64,000 nucleotides of DNA from positions 1 through 64,000 of the forward strand of contig JAOALB010000067.1 in assembly GCA_025331125.1 (NCBI GenBank), read 5' to 3'. Position numbers and translations under genes: made by a program. The stretch comes from Mycogone perniciosa. Taxonomy: Eukaryota; Ascomycota; Sordariomycetes; Hypocreales; Hypocreaceae. Position 1 is the first letter of the stretch, and each line of letters opens with the position of its first letter. The notes beneath the pieces were generated by a model, which saw nothing but the letters and a program-made list of their open reading frames with translations, was not told the origin of the DNA and made no database searches. Below are positions 9,777-20,500 of this stretch, one piece after another.

Positions 9777-12700
9777 TATGTCATTTACACAGTGTAGCCA
9801 GCCCAGGCCGAGTAGCCTACCTTTCTGGGAATTTTGAGAAACACACCAGCATTTCTTGGTACACCTACATGAGAGTATATCGTGGTCACAACATGCAAGC
9901 CTTCTCACGCATCAGTGGATTCCGTAATATCTCTTTCTCCGTTTTATTCGTTCTGGATTAAAACTCAATTACAACCAAGCGACTTCTCTGCCGAGAACAC
10001 ACTATCCCCTGTACAGAAAAGATCGCATAGCAAAGGCCGACCGAAAAGAACCTTTGTTCTTCTCCCATCTTTCTCTCTCTTTTTACTCGGGCGAATACGA
10101 TAGAAGGGTGGTGGGTGATTACCATCATCACCATCTGATACATATTACTCAGTCTTCCCCCCACACATCAAGTAATAGGGACGCACAACAGATGGCCTGG
10201 TTTACAGCTAACCCTTGGCATGGCCCGCAGCCCGAAAGTGGCGAGGTTATCGTCTGTTACACAAGCCAAATGGTATCGATAGTGTGTGCTAGGCCGCGCA
10301 TATGAGCAAGTGTGATCTGTCCAGGACATCCAGAAAGTCCGAAGCCTATGATTCGGAAAAGTCACATTGCCGACAACCGCAATGTGTGGTGGGTCTGAGA
10401 TTCCATAGCACCCATGCATCTCTTGGCGAAGGGGACGAGCCAGGACAGTAGCCAAGAGATAGGCTCCAGGCTGTATAGTATAGTAAAAATGCTGGAATAA
10501 TCGCTAATCATCTTGATTATCCAGAATAGTACACACCTACATCACGTTAGATTACAGTTTAGTAATCACCCAATACATGGAAGGTTGGTCAATGGCCAGA
10601 TTGCTAGTTCGTGAAACACAGTGACGACATCAAGTGACACCAAGTCCAATGTTACTTGAGATAATGCACCCTTGTGTACCACAGTCAGTTATCTGTCCAT
10701 CCAACTCCTTATTACTACTTCTCTGAATGTGTTACCCATAGACACAAGATCTGCAACGAAAATATGGATAGTGTGGTGTTCCTGTCTGCCACCCTGCACC
10801 GGATGCGACCCATATTAGATGTGGTCTCCCTTCCTAGCTCTGCTAGATAGTTGTGGTCAGATTGATATCTGACTGGAGTATTGAAAGCTACGCAAAGCAC
10901 CGAATTAATATCGTCAGCTTTGTCTCGGTCCCTAGCACAGATCCACAATGTCCCACGCTAACCTGGACCAGTTGTACCGTATCTTGAGACAAGTCAACTA
11001 TCCATGTTCCTCCGTGGGAAAAGAAGGTAATAGCCCTTGAGTGAAACCTGCATGTACGGTCGTCAGCCGCGACTGAAAAGCAACCATCCGGCCGCTGGCG
11101 CTAGCTATTCAAAGGTCGCGTTGGTCGGTAAGAGAACAAGGTCTGCCAACATGTGCGTTCGTATCATTGACCATGTCTACCTAGCAATCCTAAGAAAATT
11201 GGGCCTTGGTGAAGCGTCGACAGGCTGGGTCTCTATCACAGCACGTTCGCCGTTAAGTTGTGCAACTTGATCAAACCATCTAAAAATTAATCCATTGAGT
11301 CTTGACTGGTGTATACATCTATATAGTGAATTTTTCTTGTGGCGTGCCTCCACCTTGGAGGGCTGGATATGCCGCTATCGTTTATCAGTATATCCTTGAC
11401 GGTTGCAATTAAAATCGTGTTATGTGTGATTTAGTACTCAGCAAGTTCGTTCCCATGATCTTGTCGTGCGCCGGCCTCCTCAAAACGAAGACATAACGCT
11501 GCGCGATCAGGCCCAAGGTGACAAGAAATGCCGTGGTTTGTATGGCTCTTGCAGTAATTCTGCCTCCTGCTGTGATGGTTCCTTTCAACTTTTGAATTCG
11601 AATCTCAATGATATTACAGATTCATGATAAATGGTTCAAGAACTTCTGCTCTACCCATATGGTGTATAAATATTACAACGGAATCCTCGGCCTGCCAATT
11701 TCATGATCTACTCCAACCAGTGCAGCGGCCCGAGTTTGTCATACGGGATGATCAACATGCCGACCGAGACCTCCGGCCGCATGCTCGGGGACACCAGAGG
11801 ACTCCGACTACCTAACGCCATAACGACACCGAATCACTTTGACAGCTTATTACACTATATATGATGCATATCTTTGAACCTTCTAAATAAGATTTTCATG
11901 GCTGGTCTATTTCAATACTTCCCATCGGTAGCACTTTCAATAAGTTTCTCGTCGTTGTTTATCCGTATTTACTTAGCACAACTAGGATTAGAACAATGGC
12001 ATGATTGGCTATATTTACTGTTGGATACCCCACATATATCACTATATGCTCATGGTCCACGCGCATGCATGGGTAGTAGAGCTTTAGTACCCGAGTTAGA
12101 ATTTGCTCGTCGCGATGAGCTAGTACAACCAGCCGAGTCTGTCAGGGAGTGGCAGTACATTGGGCTTCTTTCTCTAGGATAATCACGACTTCCCTATTAC
12201 TATATTGCTAGCCAACACTCGGAGATGGGTAGAAGAAGGAAATATTCTCAATACGGACACCTTATACACAACCCATCAATGTCCATAGCCCATTGATTTT
12301 AAACACGATGGCCCCCAATCGCAGCCCGCTAGCTAGGGCAGCTCTTCACTGGAGCAAGAGACTGGCTTAGTAATTGGAAGAGCTGAGCCACCAAATGGAT
12401 TGAAGCTCTTTTGAGTTATGAGCCTAAGATAACTCCAGAAGAGTTAGTAGATGATATAGTAGATACTATAGATGATGACGTTGCACCAGATACATTTTTG
12501 ACATTGATAGCTTGAATTGCCTTGATGTTTTAGTGTCTCTAGTGCCACCTCAGGGACTCAAAAGACAATTCGGAATTTTATAGAACGGTATTTTAGGTAT
12601 CTTGAATATAATAATATTAACTGATATGCCAGGTCTTCAACATTAAGAATACCCAGAATCGCGCCTAGGGTTTGCTAAAGATACCAGTAGAAAATCATGG

Positions 12701-12875
12701 CACACTCACTGTGAGAAGATCAACAAGTTATAGGGCAATTGCCTGGAGCATTTCATGTGTCCCTGTTTTATATCCCCCACTGCGCTTAGGTGCTATGTAG
12801 GTATGTATTTACGGGTTCTGTGGCATTACCACGTTTGCTCCGGAAGTCCCGGCCTGATCGGGGTGGGCCCACTGA

Positions 12876-12886
12876 TCGGTGTCCGA
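12876..12886. promoter_or_regulatory. AflR-type binding site upstream of the O-methyltransferase
   Basis: TCGGTGTCCGA fits TCGN5CGA exactly and lies 296 bp upstream of the methyltransferase ATG at 13182, a normal distance for operators of this family. Confidence 0.55.
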
Positions 12887-13181
12887 AATCGGGAACCCGG
12901 CAAGAATCAAATGCCGAATTGCGAGACAAGAAGGTTCTGGTGAGGCTCATCATGCATTGACTTCCGCAGCTCACCTAGAGATTTCCCGAGTCAATGTGAT
13001 CTAGCTGGTCCGATGACGACTATGTCGCCGTGAATTCCTATACAAAATGGCATAATGATCCATCTAGCACCCCATCTGAGCTGTGCTTTGGTTTAGATTT
13101 CTTTAACACACAATAAATCTACTTAATGGCTCGACTCTTTCAAGCCATATGATTTACGCTTTCCCCATAATTCGGATCATC

Positions 13182-14615
13182 ATGCGCACACTTTCGTCGC
13201 CACCCACTCAGACATTGCTCCAGCATCTAGTAGATGAGATAGCGAGTAACACCAAGCTCCTATCCGATGCCCTGTTGGACAGCAATCTCCCATCTCCTTC
13301 CTTTGATGTGGATGGCCCAACCAATGTTATTCCATCAAGAGCCCCGAAAGCTGCTATCGATGCCCGCAATGCCATCACTGAGGCAGCTTTCCAGCTCCTT
13401 AAGCTAGTAACTGGGCCTAGTGAACTTTTACCTAACATCATGGCAAACGTAAGTCCGTCATAAAGGTCCGTTACACCAATAATCCAGTTGAAAACCTCCT
13501 ACTTTACAGTACCAAACCATTTTTGCGCTGCGTTGGCTCGTACACTTTGGCATTTTGGAGTTTGTGCCTCTCCAGGGATCAATCTCGTACAGCGCATTGG
13601 CGGTTAAGGCTAGGGTCCCTGAGTCTCAGTTAAAGAGTGTCGCACGCATGGCAATGACGAGTTATATTCTTCGTGAGCCACAGCCCAACTACTTAGGACA
13701 TACTGCTTCATCAGCCATGTTTGTTAAGAACAAAAACATGCTTCACTGGGCTGCCTACTTGTTCCCCACATCAATTCCTACGGCGGCAAGCATGGTTGAG
13801 GCTACTATAAAATGGCCTGGAAGCATCAAGAAGACCGAAACCGCATATAGCATTGCGTTTAATCACGATCTTCCCTTCTTTAACCACTTGTCCCAAGACC
13901 CAGCTCTGACTGAACAGTTTTTGGGTTACATGAAAAGCGTAACTGACGCACAGGGAACCAATTTGGTGCATTTGATCAATGGTTTCAATTGGGCCAGTTT
14001 ACCTCAAGATGCCTTGGTAGTGGATGTAAGTTTGCTCGGAACATAAAAACGACTCTCAATTCTCTCGGGAAAGAAGTTGAAACATTGTAGGTGGGTGGTT
14101 CAACTGGCCACACAACCTTGACACTCGCTGAAGCCTTTCCCAATCTCCGTTTCGAAATCCAGGATCTCGAGCCAGTTGTTGAACATAGCATCGGGGTCCT
14201 CAAGTACAAGCCGGAGACCATTTCAAGGCGCGTGTCGATACGAGCCCATGACTTCTTTGAGCCGCAGCCAGTCCAAGGTGCCAACGTTTACCTCTTGCGA
14301 ATGATCATCCACGACTGGCCCGATATGGAGTCTATCAAGATTCTTTCCAACATTGTCAGAGCTCTTGGACCACAGTCTATTATTCTCCTTATGGATACTG
14401 TTCTCCCAGCACCAGGACAGGTTCCCGCGACCAAAGAGAGGATCATACGCGTCAGGGATTTGACAATGAGACAAGTCTTCAATTCCAAGGAGAGATCGCG
14501 CGATGATTGGGATGAGCTGCTTCGTGGAACAGATTCACGTCTTAAGCTGCACAGTGTACGTCAGCCTGAGGGAAGTCACATGAGCTTATTGGCTGCTGGC
14601 CTCGATATCAAATGA
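13182..14615 (+). CDS. SAM-dependent O-methyltransferase (fungal secondary-metabolite type), two introns
   Basis: The exons are 13182-13448, 13510-14025 and 14091-14615. Both introns start GTAAGT, end in CAG or TAG, and fall in phase 0. The product is about 435 residues. An ATG at 13149 is also in frame and would add 11 residues; MRTLSSPPTQ at 13182 looks the more natural start. The N-terminal half is a winged-helix dimerisation domain. Exon 3 opens with the SAM-binding glycine loop VDVGGSTGH, and MIIHDWPD carries the His that acts as general base in COMT-like enzymes. These enzymes methylate phenolic hydroxyls of aromatic polyketides. AflJ/AflS-like coactivators share this fold, but the intact SAM loop and catalytic His favour a real methyltransferase. 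The frame is unbroken. A TCGN5CGA site lies upstream. Confidence 0.88.
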
Positions 14616-15329
14616 CGATAGAGGAAACTTGCTATGATAACGAGTTTAGTTCTTGAAATAATCTAGAAAGCTGGAGTTTGTAGGTTTGAAGTCTATAAAA
14701 ATACAAATTGCCATGAGGTTATTGCGTAATGTGCTGCGAACTAGGCGATCATTAGACAAGATGGAGGCTTCAGACACCCCAACTATGTCTCTATTGACTC
14801 TCTGGCTGATACCTAAACCCTTGTGTTACATTGCCGATACCAGCCAACTGACCATACCTGAAACACGAGACGCGTTCCTCTTTCACGCGACCCAGGTCCC
14901 ATGGCGGAGTTCCACCTTTCAATTTCCCATATTAAAACAACATTTGATTCAAAAAGAGACGCGTTAGTCCGAACAAGTGTTGAGAGAATAAGTGAATAGA
15001 TGGTCAGGCACAGGATATCCAATATTTACAACGACTTGGACAAGAATATAACTCGCCTCTATATTGCAAGTTTTGTTCCACTAAGAAGCTTGGAACACCA
15101 AATTCAGTCACAACGCAGTGATCTGGTACAGCTTAACCGCTGGTTAAATCCTTGAGCAAGAAGTTCTTTTTTAATGGGACTTCGTAAGCTTGTTAATGCG
15201 GTTTTTCTCCTCTTTCCCTTTTTTTGCCGGGCCTATTCAATTGAACAATGTCTTGGAAGCCCTACTGCAATATGGCATAACCCAAATAACAAACTGAATT
15301 TATCTGCAATGCTACACTACCGGCCTCGC
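14616..15329. other. Convergent intergenic spacer
   Basis: This lies between the 3' ends of the O-methyltransferase (+) and the EthD gene (-). Only short frames without recognisable motifs occur. No RNA gene is seen. Confidence 0.5.
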
Positions 15330-15868
15330 TCACTTCGCTACAACTTTGCCCTGATTTACAAATTCCTCAAAATATCCAATTGTCATGCTTCGAAATAAAT
15401 TAGAAGAAGTATCATCCAAGGGGTGGGGGGGGCGTACGTTGATCGCTTCGTATCGGCGAATTCGACATGGTCTGGGGCAACCTTCTTGACAAAGCGTAGA
15501 TCAGCCTTCATGCGCTTGAAGTCTTCAAGCTTCTTGAATACCAATTGCACAATACAATCGTAGTCAGAGAGCTTGGAGAATTCTGGATCGTAGAGCTGGG
15601 CAAGAAACGTTCTGGTCTTGCTATCATTGTGCGTCTTTGAAGCAATAGATGAGCGACCTCGGTTAGAAATCTAAGCCATTGAAAATTGTACCATAGTGTA
15701 TCTTATGATATCGTACTCTTCTATCAACCCGCTGGCCAATGGTGCGTGCACCTTGGTCATGTATTCCCGATATTCTTCGTCGCTGAGATCAGGCTTGCGA
15801 TATGCCGTGATCGTCAGGCAGATGAGTTGGTTGGGCTGGAAGGGCTCATTGGAGATTGCGATAGGCAT
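15330..15868 (-). CDS. EthD-domain decarboxylase of anthraquinone-type clusters, two introns
   Basis: The three exons on the minus strand are 15868-15692, 15634-15438 and 15387-15330. The introns (15691-15635 with branch CTAAC, and 15437-15388 with branch CTAAT) begin GTAC and end AAG. The product is 143 residues. Residues about 20-125 form an EthD-like alpha/beta-barrel domain: EYREYMTKVHAPLASGL with its conserved His, then AQLYDPEFSKLSDYDCIV, VAPDHVEFADTKRS and the terminal TMTIGYFEEFV. Close family members in emodin, monodictyphenone and agnestin-type pathways decarboxylate the carboxylic acid released from the PKS (for example atrochrysone carboxylic acid). Divergent placement beside the PKS fits this role. 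A run of eight C on the coding strand lies inside intron 2 and is a place where base-calling may slip. No break is seen. Confidence 0.87.
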
Positions 15869-16993
15869 TTTTGAGTGTCATGAAGTGAAAGAAGTTTGAA
15901 GTCTTGTCCGAGGAGTTCATCAAAATAGGTGCTCTTTAGCCCGCGCTTTCGAAAGGGTCTGGCACATATATCGATTTGCTGAATCGCAATGTTGCTCTGG
16001 GATCCCACGCTGTATCCTAGGCAGACATATGAAGTGTACCCGAGACGTTAATTGCGTATGACGCCTATCATCATAATAGTAGCATTGTGTCTAGGTCGGG
16101 ATAAGAGACTTGCAGCCACTTCGGGCTTCGTAACCTTATCACTCAAGTTACATGTCTCGGCCTAGGGCCCGGATTTCGGGTTATCTTGGTTAGTTGGTTC
16201 GCTATGCGTATTCACCCCCCTGACAATCAGATTTCCGATTTCGATTTTATCCTATTGTTCCTAATGAAGTATCTTTTGAAGCATCCCATTCCCTGCCAGA
16301 AGCCATCCATGTATCGGTGCATGTATGTGCAGCGGAGGTCCGCACGGGCTAGGGATCCCGATCCTCGTGCAACCATTACGGACTCCACACATCGGCCTTG
16401 ACATACTTCTGTGTAGACGTCAATTTTTTTGGCTTTCCCGATCTAGGCTACCGTATGGATATCCGAAATACACCATTATATATCGGAATATGAAGTATCT
16501 GTTGCGACGACAATGGTAATAAATGTACCCAGAGTAACTTCATATATCTTCGGCACGGCCTCCAATCCGCCGTCATCTGAATCAAAATTATATGGCCGTT
16601 ACAGGGCGCTTGGTGCTTGGAGTACTTCCTTAATATTGCGGGTACTGACTTACCGATGAACATCCTATTCTGTATCCTAAAGAAAGAACCGTATTTTTAA
16701 ATTCTGGTAGCTGCACTTCAAGTCCGATGCATTCCCTGACTACATGTCATTATATATTAAAGTTTTACTTGATATCCAATGCCGCACTTCTGCGTCGGGG
16801 TCTGATTACGGTCACTGATTTGCTACCAATAATCCGAAATCCTATGTACGTAGCAACCACAGTGCCTTCTCTGTGCCTCATATTGGAAAGGTACTGCAGC
16901 TCCTTAATTATTTATATAAATGCTCCTCTGTCTGAAATTTGAAAGCCTCTCTGAGCTTGTCTTGGGTCTCATGTTCTGTTGTACACCCGCGAA
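15869..16993. promoter_or_regulatory. Divergent promoter region of the EthD gene and the PKS
   Basis: This 1.1-kb spacer separates two divergently transcribed cluster genes. No coding frame is supported. No perfect TCGN5CGA was found in it. A one-mismatch version, TCCGATTTCGA, lies at 16234-16244; its first half-site would be restored by one base. Confidence 0.45.
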
Positions 16994-17058
16994 ATGAACT
17001 CATCCAACAACAGTACATGTCAATGTGAACACGAACGCAACGAACAACTTAGCGGAGG

Positions 17059-17069
17059 TCGTTTCACGA
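17059..17069. promoter_or_regulatory. AflR-type motif overlapping the PKS start codon
   Basis: TCGTTTCACGA fits TCGN5CGA exactly; its last base is the A of the ATG at 17069. So close to the start it could be a chance match, or lie inside the coding region if the ATG at 16994 is used. It is listed because other cluster genes carry the same motif upstream. Confidence 0.35.
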
Positions 17070-20000
17070 TGGACACCATCCCCTCTGAATTTGGCCCTCC
17101 GTGCCAGGTTTTCGTCTTTGGAGACCAGAGCAGCAGCTTTCTTCCAGGTTTGCAACAACTCTTATTCAAACGGGACAATCCGTTACTGCTATCATTCATC
17201 GACCACGTCCATGTCGCTTTACGAACAGAGATAACTCAGCTCCCGGCTATCGACTGTCGACAATTTGCAATTTTTTGCAGTATTCAAGAGCTTCTGGCCC
17301 GAGTCTAGAACGGGGAAAGTAACGTGGCTCTGCAAAGTGCGCTTACAACTTTCTGTTTCACCAAGTGTGTAATCCAAGATCTTTGCCAATTATTAGGTTG
17401 TGTTGATTAACCAAAATCCAATAGCTTTTACGGCTATCGGGGGGCAAGATATCCCACCGGAGCGAATGAGTATGTGGTGGGACTCTGCGTCGGATCGCTT
17501 GCTGCTGCGGCTGTGAGCTCATCACATACAATTGGAGACTTGGTCTTGGCTGGTACCGATGTCGTCCGTGTAGCTTTGAGAGTAGGATGACGTGTTGCCT
17601 GAGCAGCACCATTCCTCGACTCCACCGGCGCATCCATGATGCCGACGTTGCCTTGGTCGTATGTTATCTCTGATGAGACGTTGCCGAGTGCTTCAGTGGA
17701 AACAGCATTATCAACATTCTGCAAGGAACAGGCAAGTCATTTGTTCAAGCCTTCATTCAGCCCAGGGATTAATTTAAAGACAAGCGAATACATCGTATGT
17801 CCGCCCCCTACATCAGTGCTCGAGGACAATGTAGTGTGTCAGTCAGTGGACATCCGCATATTGTGAGGCGGTTTTCTCAAAGCTGCCTCCCTACAACTGC
17901 AAAAATGGCACCTGTCCCAGTCTACACACCTTACCATGCACCACACATTTTCACGAATAACGATGTTGACGAGATTCTCGCAGATGTCGGCAGGGTATGC
18001 GACTTGAAGTCGGCAATGGCAGTGATATCCAGTTTCTCTGGGGCGATTCTAGAGGCAGCAAGCTTTGCAGAAAAATAACGATATGCGATGGAAAACATGC
18101 TCCTCTTGTCACTCGACGGGAACGGGTCGGTGTATTTTATGGCATGACGAGTGATGACTGGAGAGAAGTCAATAGTAGCCAAAACGTGAATACTTATTTC
18201 ATTCCGGGTATGATGCCAGCTGGGCTACCATCTTCAAGTTTGAGGCTTCCTGCTAACTTCTAACATTTCTCCCTTCAGGGGGTAATCGGGCTTTTACTCC
18301 TGGTCGACTGAATTACTACTTCAAGTTTAACGGACCGAGCGTCAGTGTTGATACGGCTTGCTCATCAAGCCTTGCCGCGATCAATATGACCTGCAACTCG
18401 CTGTGGAGGAATGACTGCGACACGACTGTAATGAGAGGAACCAACGTGTTGACGAATCCAGACAACTTCGCTGGTTTGGGCCCCGATCACTTCTTATCAA
18501 GAACAGTTGAATTCTCCTCCATGTGGTTTCCCCTCCTGTGGCTCATACATGCTGTTAACTTCAATTTTGATAGGAAATTGGAATACTTTTGATGATGATG
18601 CTGATGGATACTGCCAAGCTGATGGAGTTGGAACAGTTATTCTCAAGCGCATTGAAGATGCTGAAGCAGACAAAGACCCTATTCTTGGTGTGATCGTCGG
18701 CGCTTACACCAACCACTCAGCAGAATCAGTGTCCATAACGAGGCCTCACGTGGGAGTCCAGGAGTATATCTTCTCAAAGCTACTAAGCGAGTCAGGTATT
18801 CATCCATATGATGTCAGCTACACCGAGATGCACGGAACCGGGAACCCAGGCAGGAGATGCAACCGAAATGACCTCCATGTTGAGGACTTTTGCGCCAAAT
18901 AGGGGCAGATTGCCTCATCAGAGTCTTCATCTGGGTTCTGCAAAGGCCAATGTCGGTCATGGGGGGTCTCCTTCAGGAGTCGTATCGCTCATCAAGGTCT
19001 TGTTGATGATGCAAAAGGACATGATTCCACCTCATTGTGGTATCAAGGGCAAGATCAACCACAGGTTTCCAACCGATCTTGCAGAACGGAATGTCCATAT
19101 CGCAACAGCCCCAACAGCATGGAGACGGCCCGTGGGAGCAAATGGCAAGCGACGCGCGTTTTTCAACAACTTCTCCGCTGCTGGTGGCAATTCTGCTATT
19201 CTGGTTGAAGACGCACTTTGTGTGGAGGATCGACATGAAGGCACAACAGATGCTCGATCCGCGCACGTGGTGGCTGTTTCAGCCAAATCGTCTTCGTCAC
19301 TGAAGAACAATCTAATATACCTTAAGTGATTTGTACAAGCTCATGTGCAGAGTTAAGGACTACTGCCCAAGCTGTCTTATACAAGTACTGCTCGAAGGAT
19401 GCATCATCCATTCAGGGTTTCGATTGTAAGCGAGAATACGAAGCAGTTGATCGAGGGCTTGGATTCCGCAATCATTGATGACGACTTCAAATGCAAACGC
19501 ACTGTTCCAATGCCGATCGGCTTCGTCTTCAGCAGCCAGGGCGCCCAGTACACTGGTATGGGGCAACACCTGTTCGAACACAATTCGGTGTTTCGCTCAG
19601 ATATCCTGGCATACAACAGCATATGTCACAATCATGAGTTTCCTTCAATTCTTCCACTAGTTAATGGAAGCACTGAAGTAGAGTGCCTTGATCCTGTGTT
19701 TGTTCAGCTCGGCACTACATGTCTGCAAATGGCACTAGTGACGTTTTGGAAATCACTGGGTGTTGAACCTGGGTTTGTTCTTGGTCATAGTCTGGGTCAT
19801 TACGCAGCCTTGAAAGCCGCGGGCGTCCTCACAGCCAGCGATACGATATACTTAGTGGGGGCTAGGGCTCGACTGCTGCAAGAGAAATGCGACATTGACA
19901 GCCATGCGATGCTGGCGGTGAGGGGAAGCCTCTCCCAGATTCAACCATATCTAGATAAGAAATTCCATGAAGTTGCCTGCTTGAATGGTCCCATGGAGAT

Positions 20001-20464
20001 TGTCATCATTGGAGAAACTGCTCACATTGAGCAACTGGCGCAAAAGGCTACAGAGGAAAACATCAAGGTAACCAGGGTGAACGTTCCATTTGCCTTTCAT
20101 TCGTCACAGGTTGATCCCATTCTTGACGGACTCGAAACTGTTGCTTCAGGAATTGCGGTTCATCCTCTGAGCATACCTGTAGGATCTCCATTATTGGCCA
20201 AGTTCGTTAAAGCCGGTGATGGAAGTTTTTTCGGGCCAGAGTATATCAAGCGTCATTGCAGGGAGTCTGTTAATTTCTCCAGCTGTCCCCAAGCCGCTGT
20301 GGAGGACAAGATCAGTGGAAGAGACATGCTTTGGATTGAGCTCGGCCCTCATACAGTATGTTCAGCCTTCGTGAAATCTACTCTCGGACGGGAAACGGTG
20401 ACAGTGCCATCCTTGCATCGCAATGAGGATGGGTGGAAGATCCTGACTGCGAGCTTGGCCACAC

Positions 20465-20478
20465 TGTATAATTCTGGC
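20465..20478 (+). repeat. Target-site duplication of the LINE, left copy (14 bp)
   Basis: TGTATAATTCTGGC is PKS coding sequence (the LYNSG segment after the AT domain). The identical 14 bases occur at 62519-62532, where PKS coding resumes. A direct repeat of this length flanking an element is the footprint of LINE target-primed integration. Confidence 0.9.
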
Positions 20479-20500
20479 TTGTTTGTTTGTTTGTTTGTTT
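20479..20500 (-). repeat. LINE 3' tail, short TTTG/CAAA repeat
   Basis: Four TTTG-type units directly follow the duplicated target site. Read on the minus strand they form a CAAA-type A-rich tail at the LINE's 3' end, replacing a poly(A) tail. Its place exactly at the duplication argues against an unrelated microsatellite. Confidence 0.75.

Larger units (their letters stand above)
9583..13181. other. Long gene-poor stretch between the regulator and the methyltransferase
   Basis: These 3.6 kb hold no gene I can support. The first part is the regulator's promoter, with a TCGN5CGA site at 9766-9776. A pyrimidine-rich tract at about 10050-10090 looks promoter-like but no gene follows it. A 39-codon open stretch at 12396-12515 contains an acidic EELVDDIVDTIDDDVAPDT segment and may be a remnant of an unknown gene. 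The last 300 bp hold a TCGN5CGA site at 12876-12886 in front of the methyltransferase. The space is large enough for one or two cluster genes that have been lost. Confidence 0.45.
16994..20478 (+). pseudogene. Non-reducing PKS, 5' half (SAT-KS-AT), degraded and interrupted
   Basis: The start is the ATG at 16994 or, more likely, at 17069 (MDTIPSEFG). SAT domain: VFVFGDQSS, the acyltransferase Cys in VGLCVGSL (about 17484) and TPYHAPH (about 17934). KS: RVGVFYGMTSDDW, the active Cys in DTACSSS, MHGTG, and AKANVGH at about 18946-18966. Malonyl-AT: SSQGAQYTGMG and GHSLGHYAAL from about 19500. The sequence most resembles atrochrysone carboxylic acid synthase-type PKSs. The intron at 18208-18278 is normal. 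Damage: in-frame TAG at 17306-17308; frame changes in the SAT; loss of roughly 200 residues between the SAT end and mid-KS near 18060-18120; a one-base insertion near 18841-18845; a damaged intron donor near 18509; stops TGA at 19327 and TAA at about 19354. The frame then stays open until the coding sequence stops at the LINE junction after 20478. Confidence 0.85.

Noticed and set aside
10192..10305. Short frame after a pyrimidine-rich tract as a small gene
   Set aside because: It has 38 codons from the ATG, no motif and no splice pattern that extends it.
12040..12130. Cytochrome P450 heme-binding loop (HGPRACMG...)
   Set aside because: Only a few residues match, with no upstream P450 motifs in frame; probably chance or too decayed to call.
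12396..12515. Acidic 39-codon frame (EELVDDIVDTIDDD) as a gene
   Set aside because: It has no start, no recognised family and no supporting context; mentioned only as a possible remnant.
20479..20500. TTTG microsatellite as an independent simple repeat or the cause of the gene break
   Set aside because: It sits exactly inside the left target duplication and fits the 3' tail of the minus-strand LINE.
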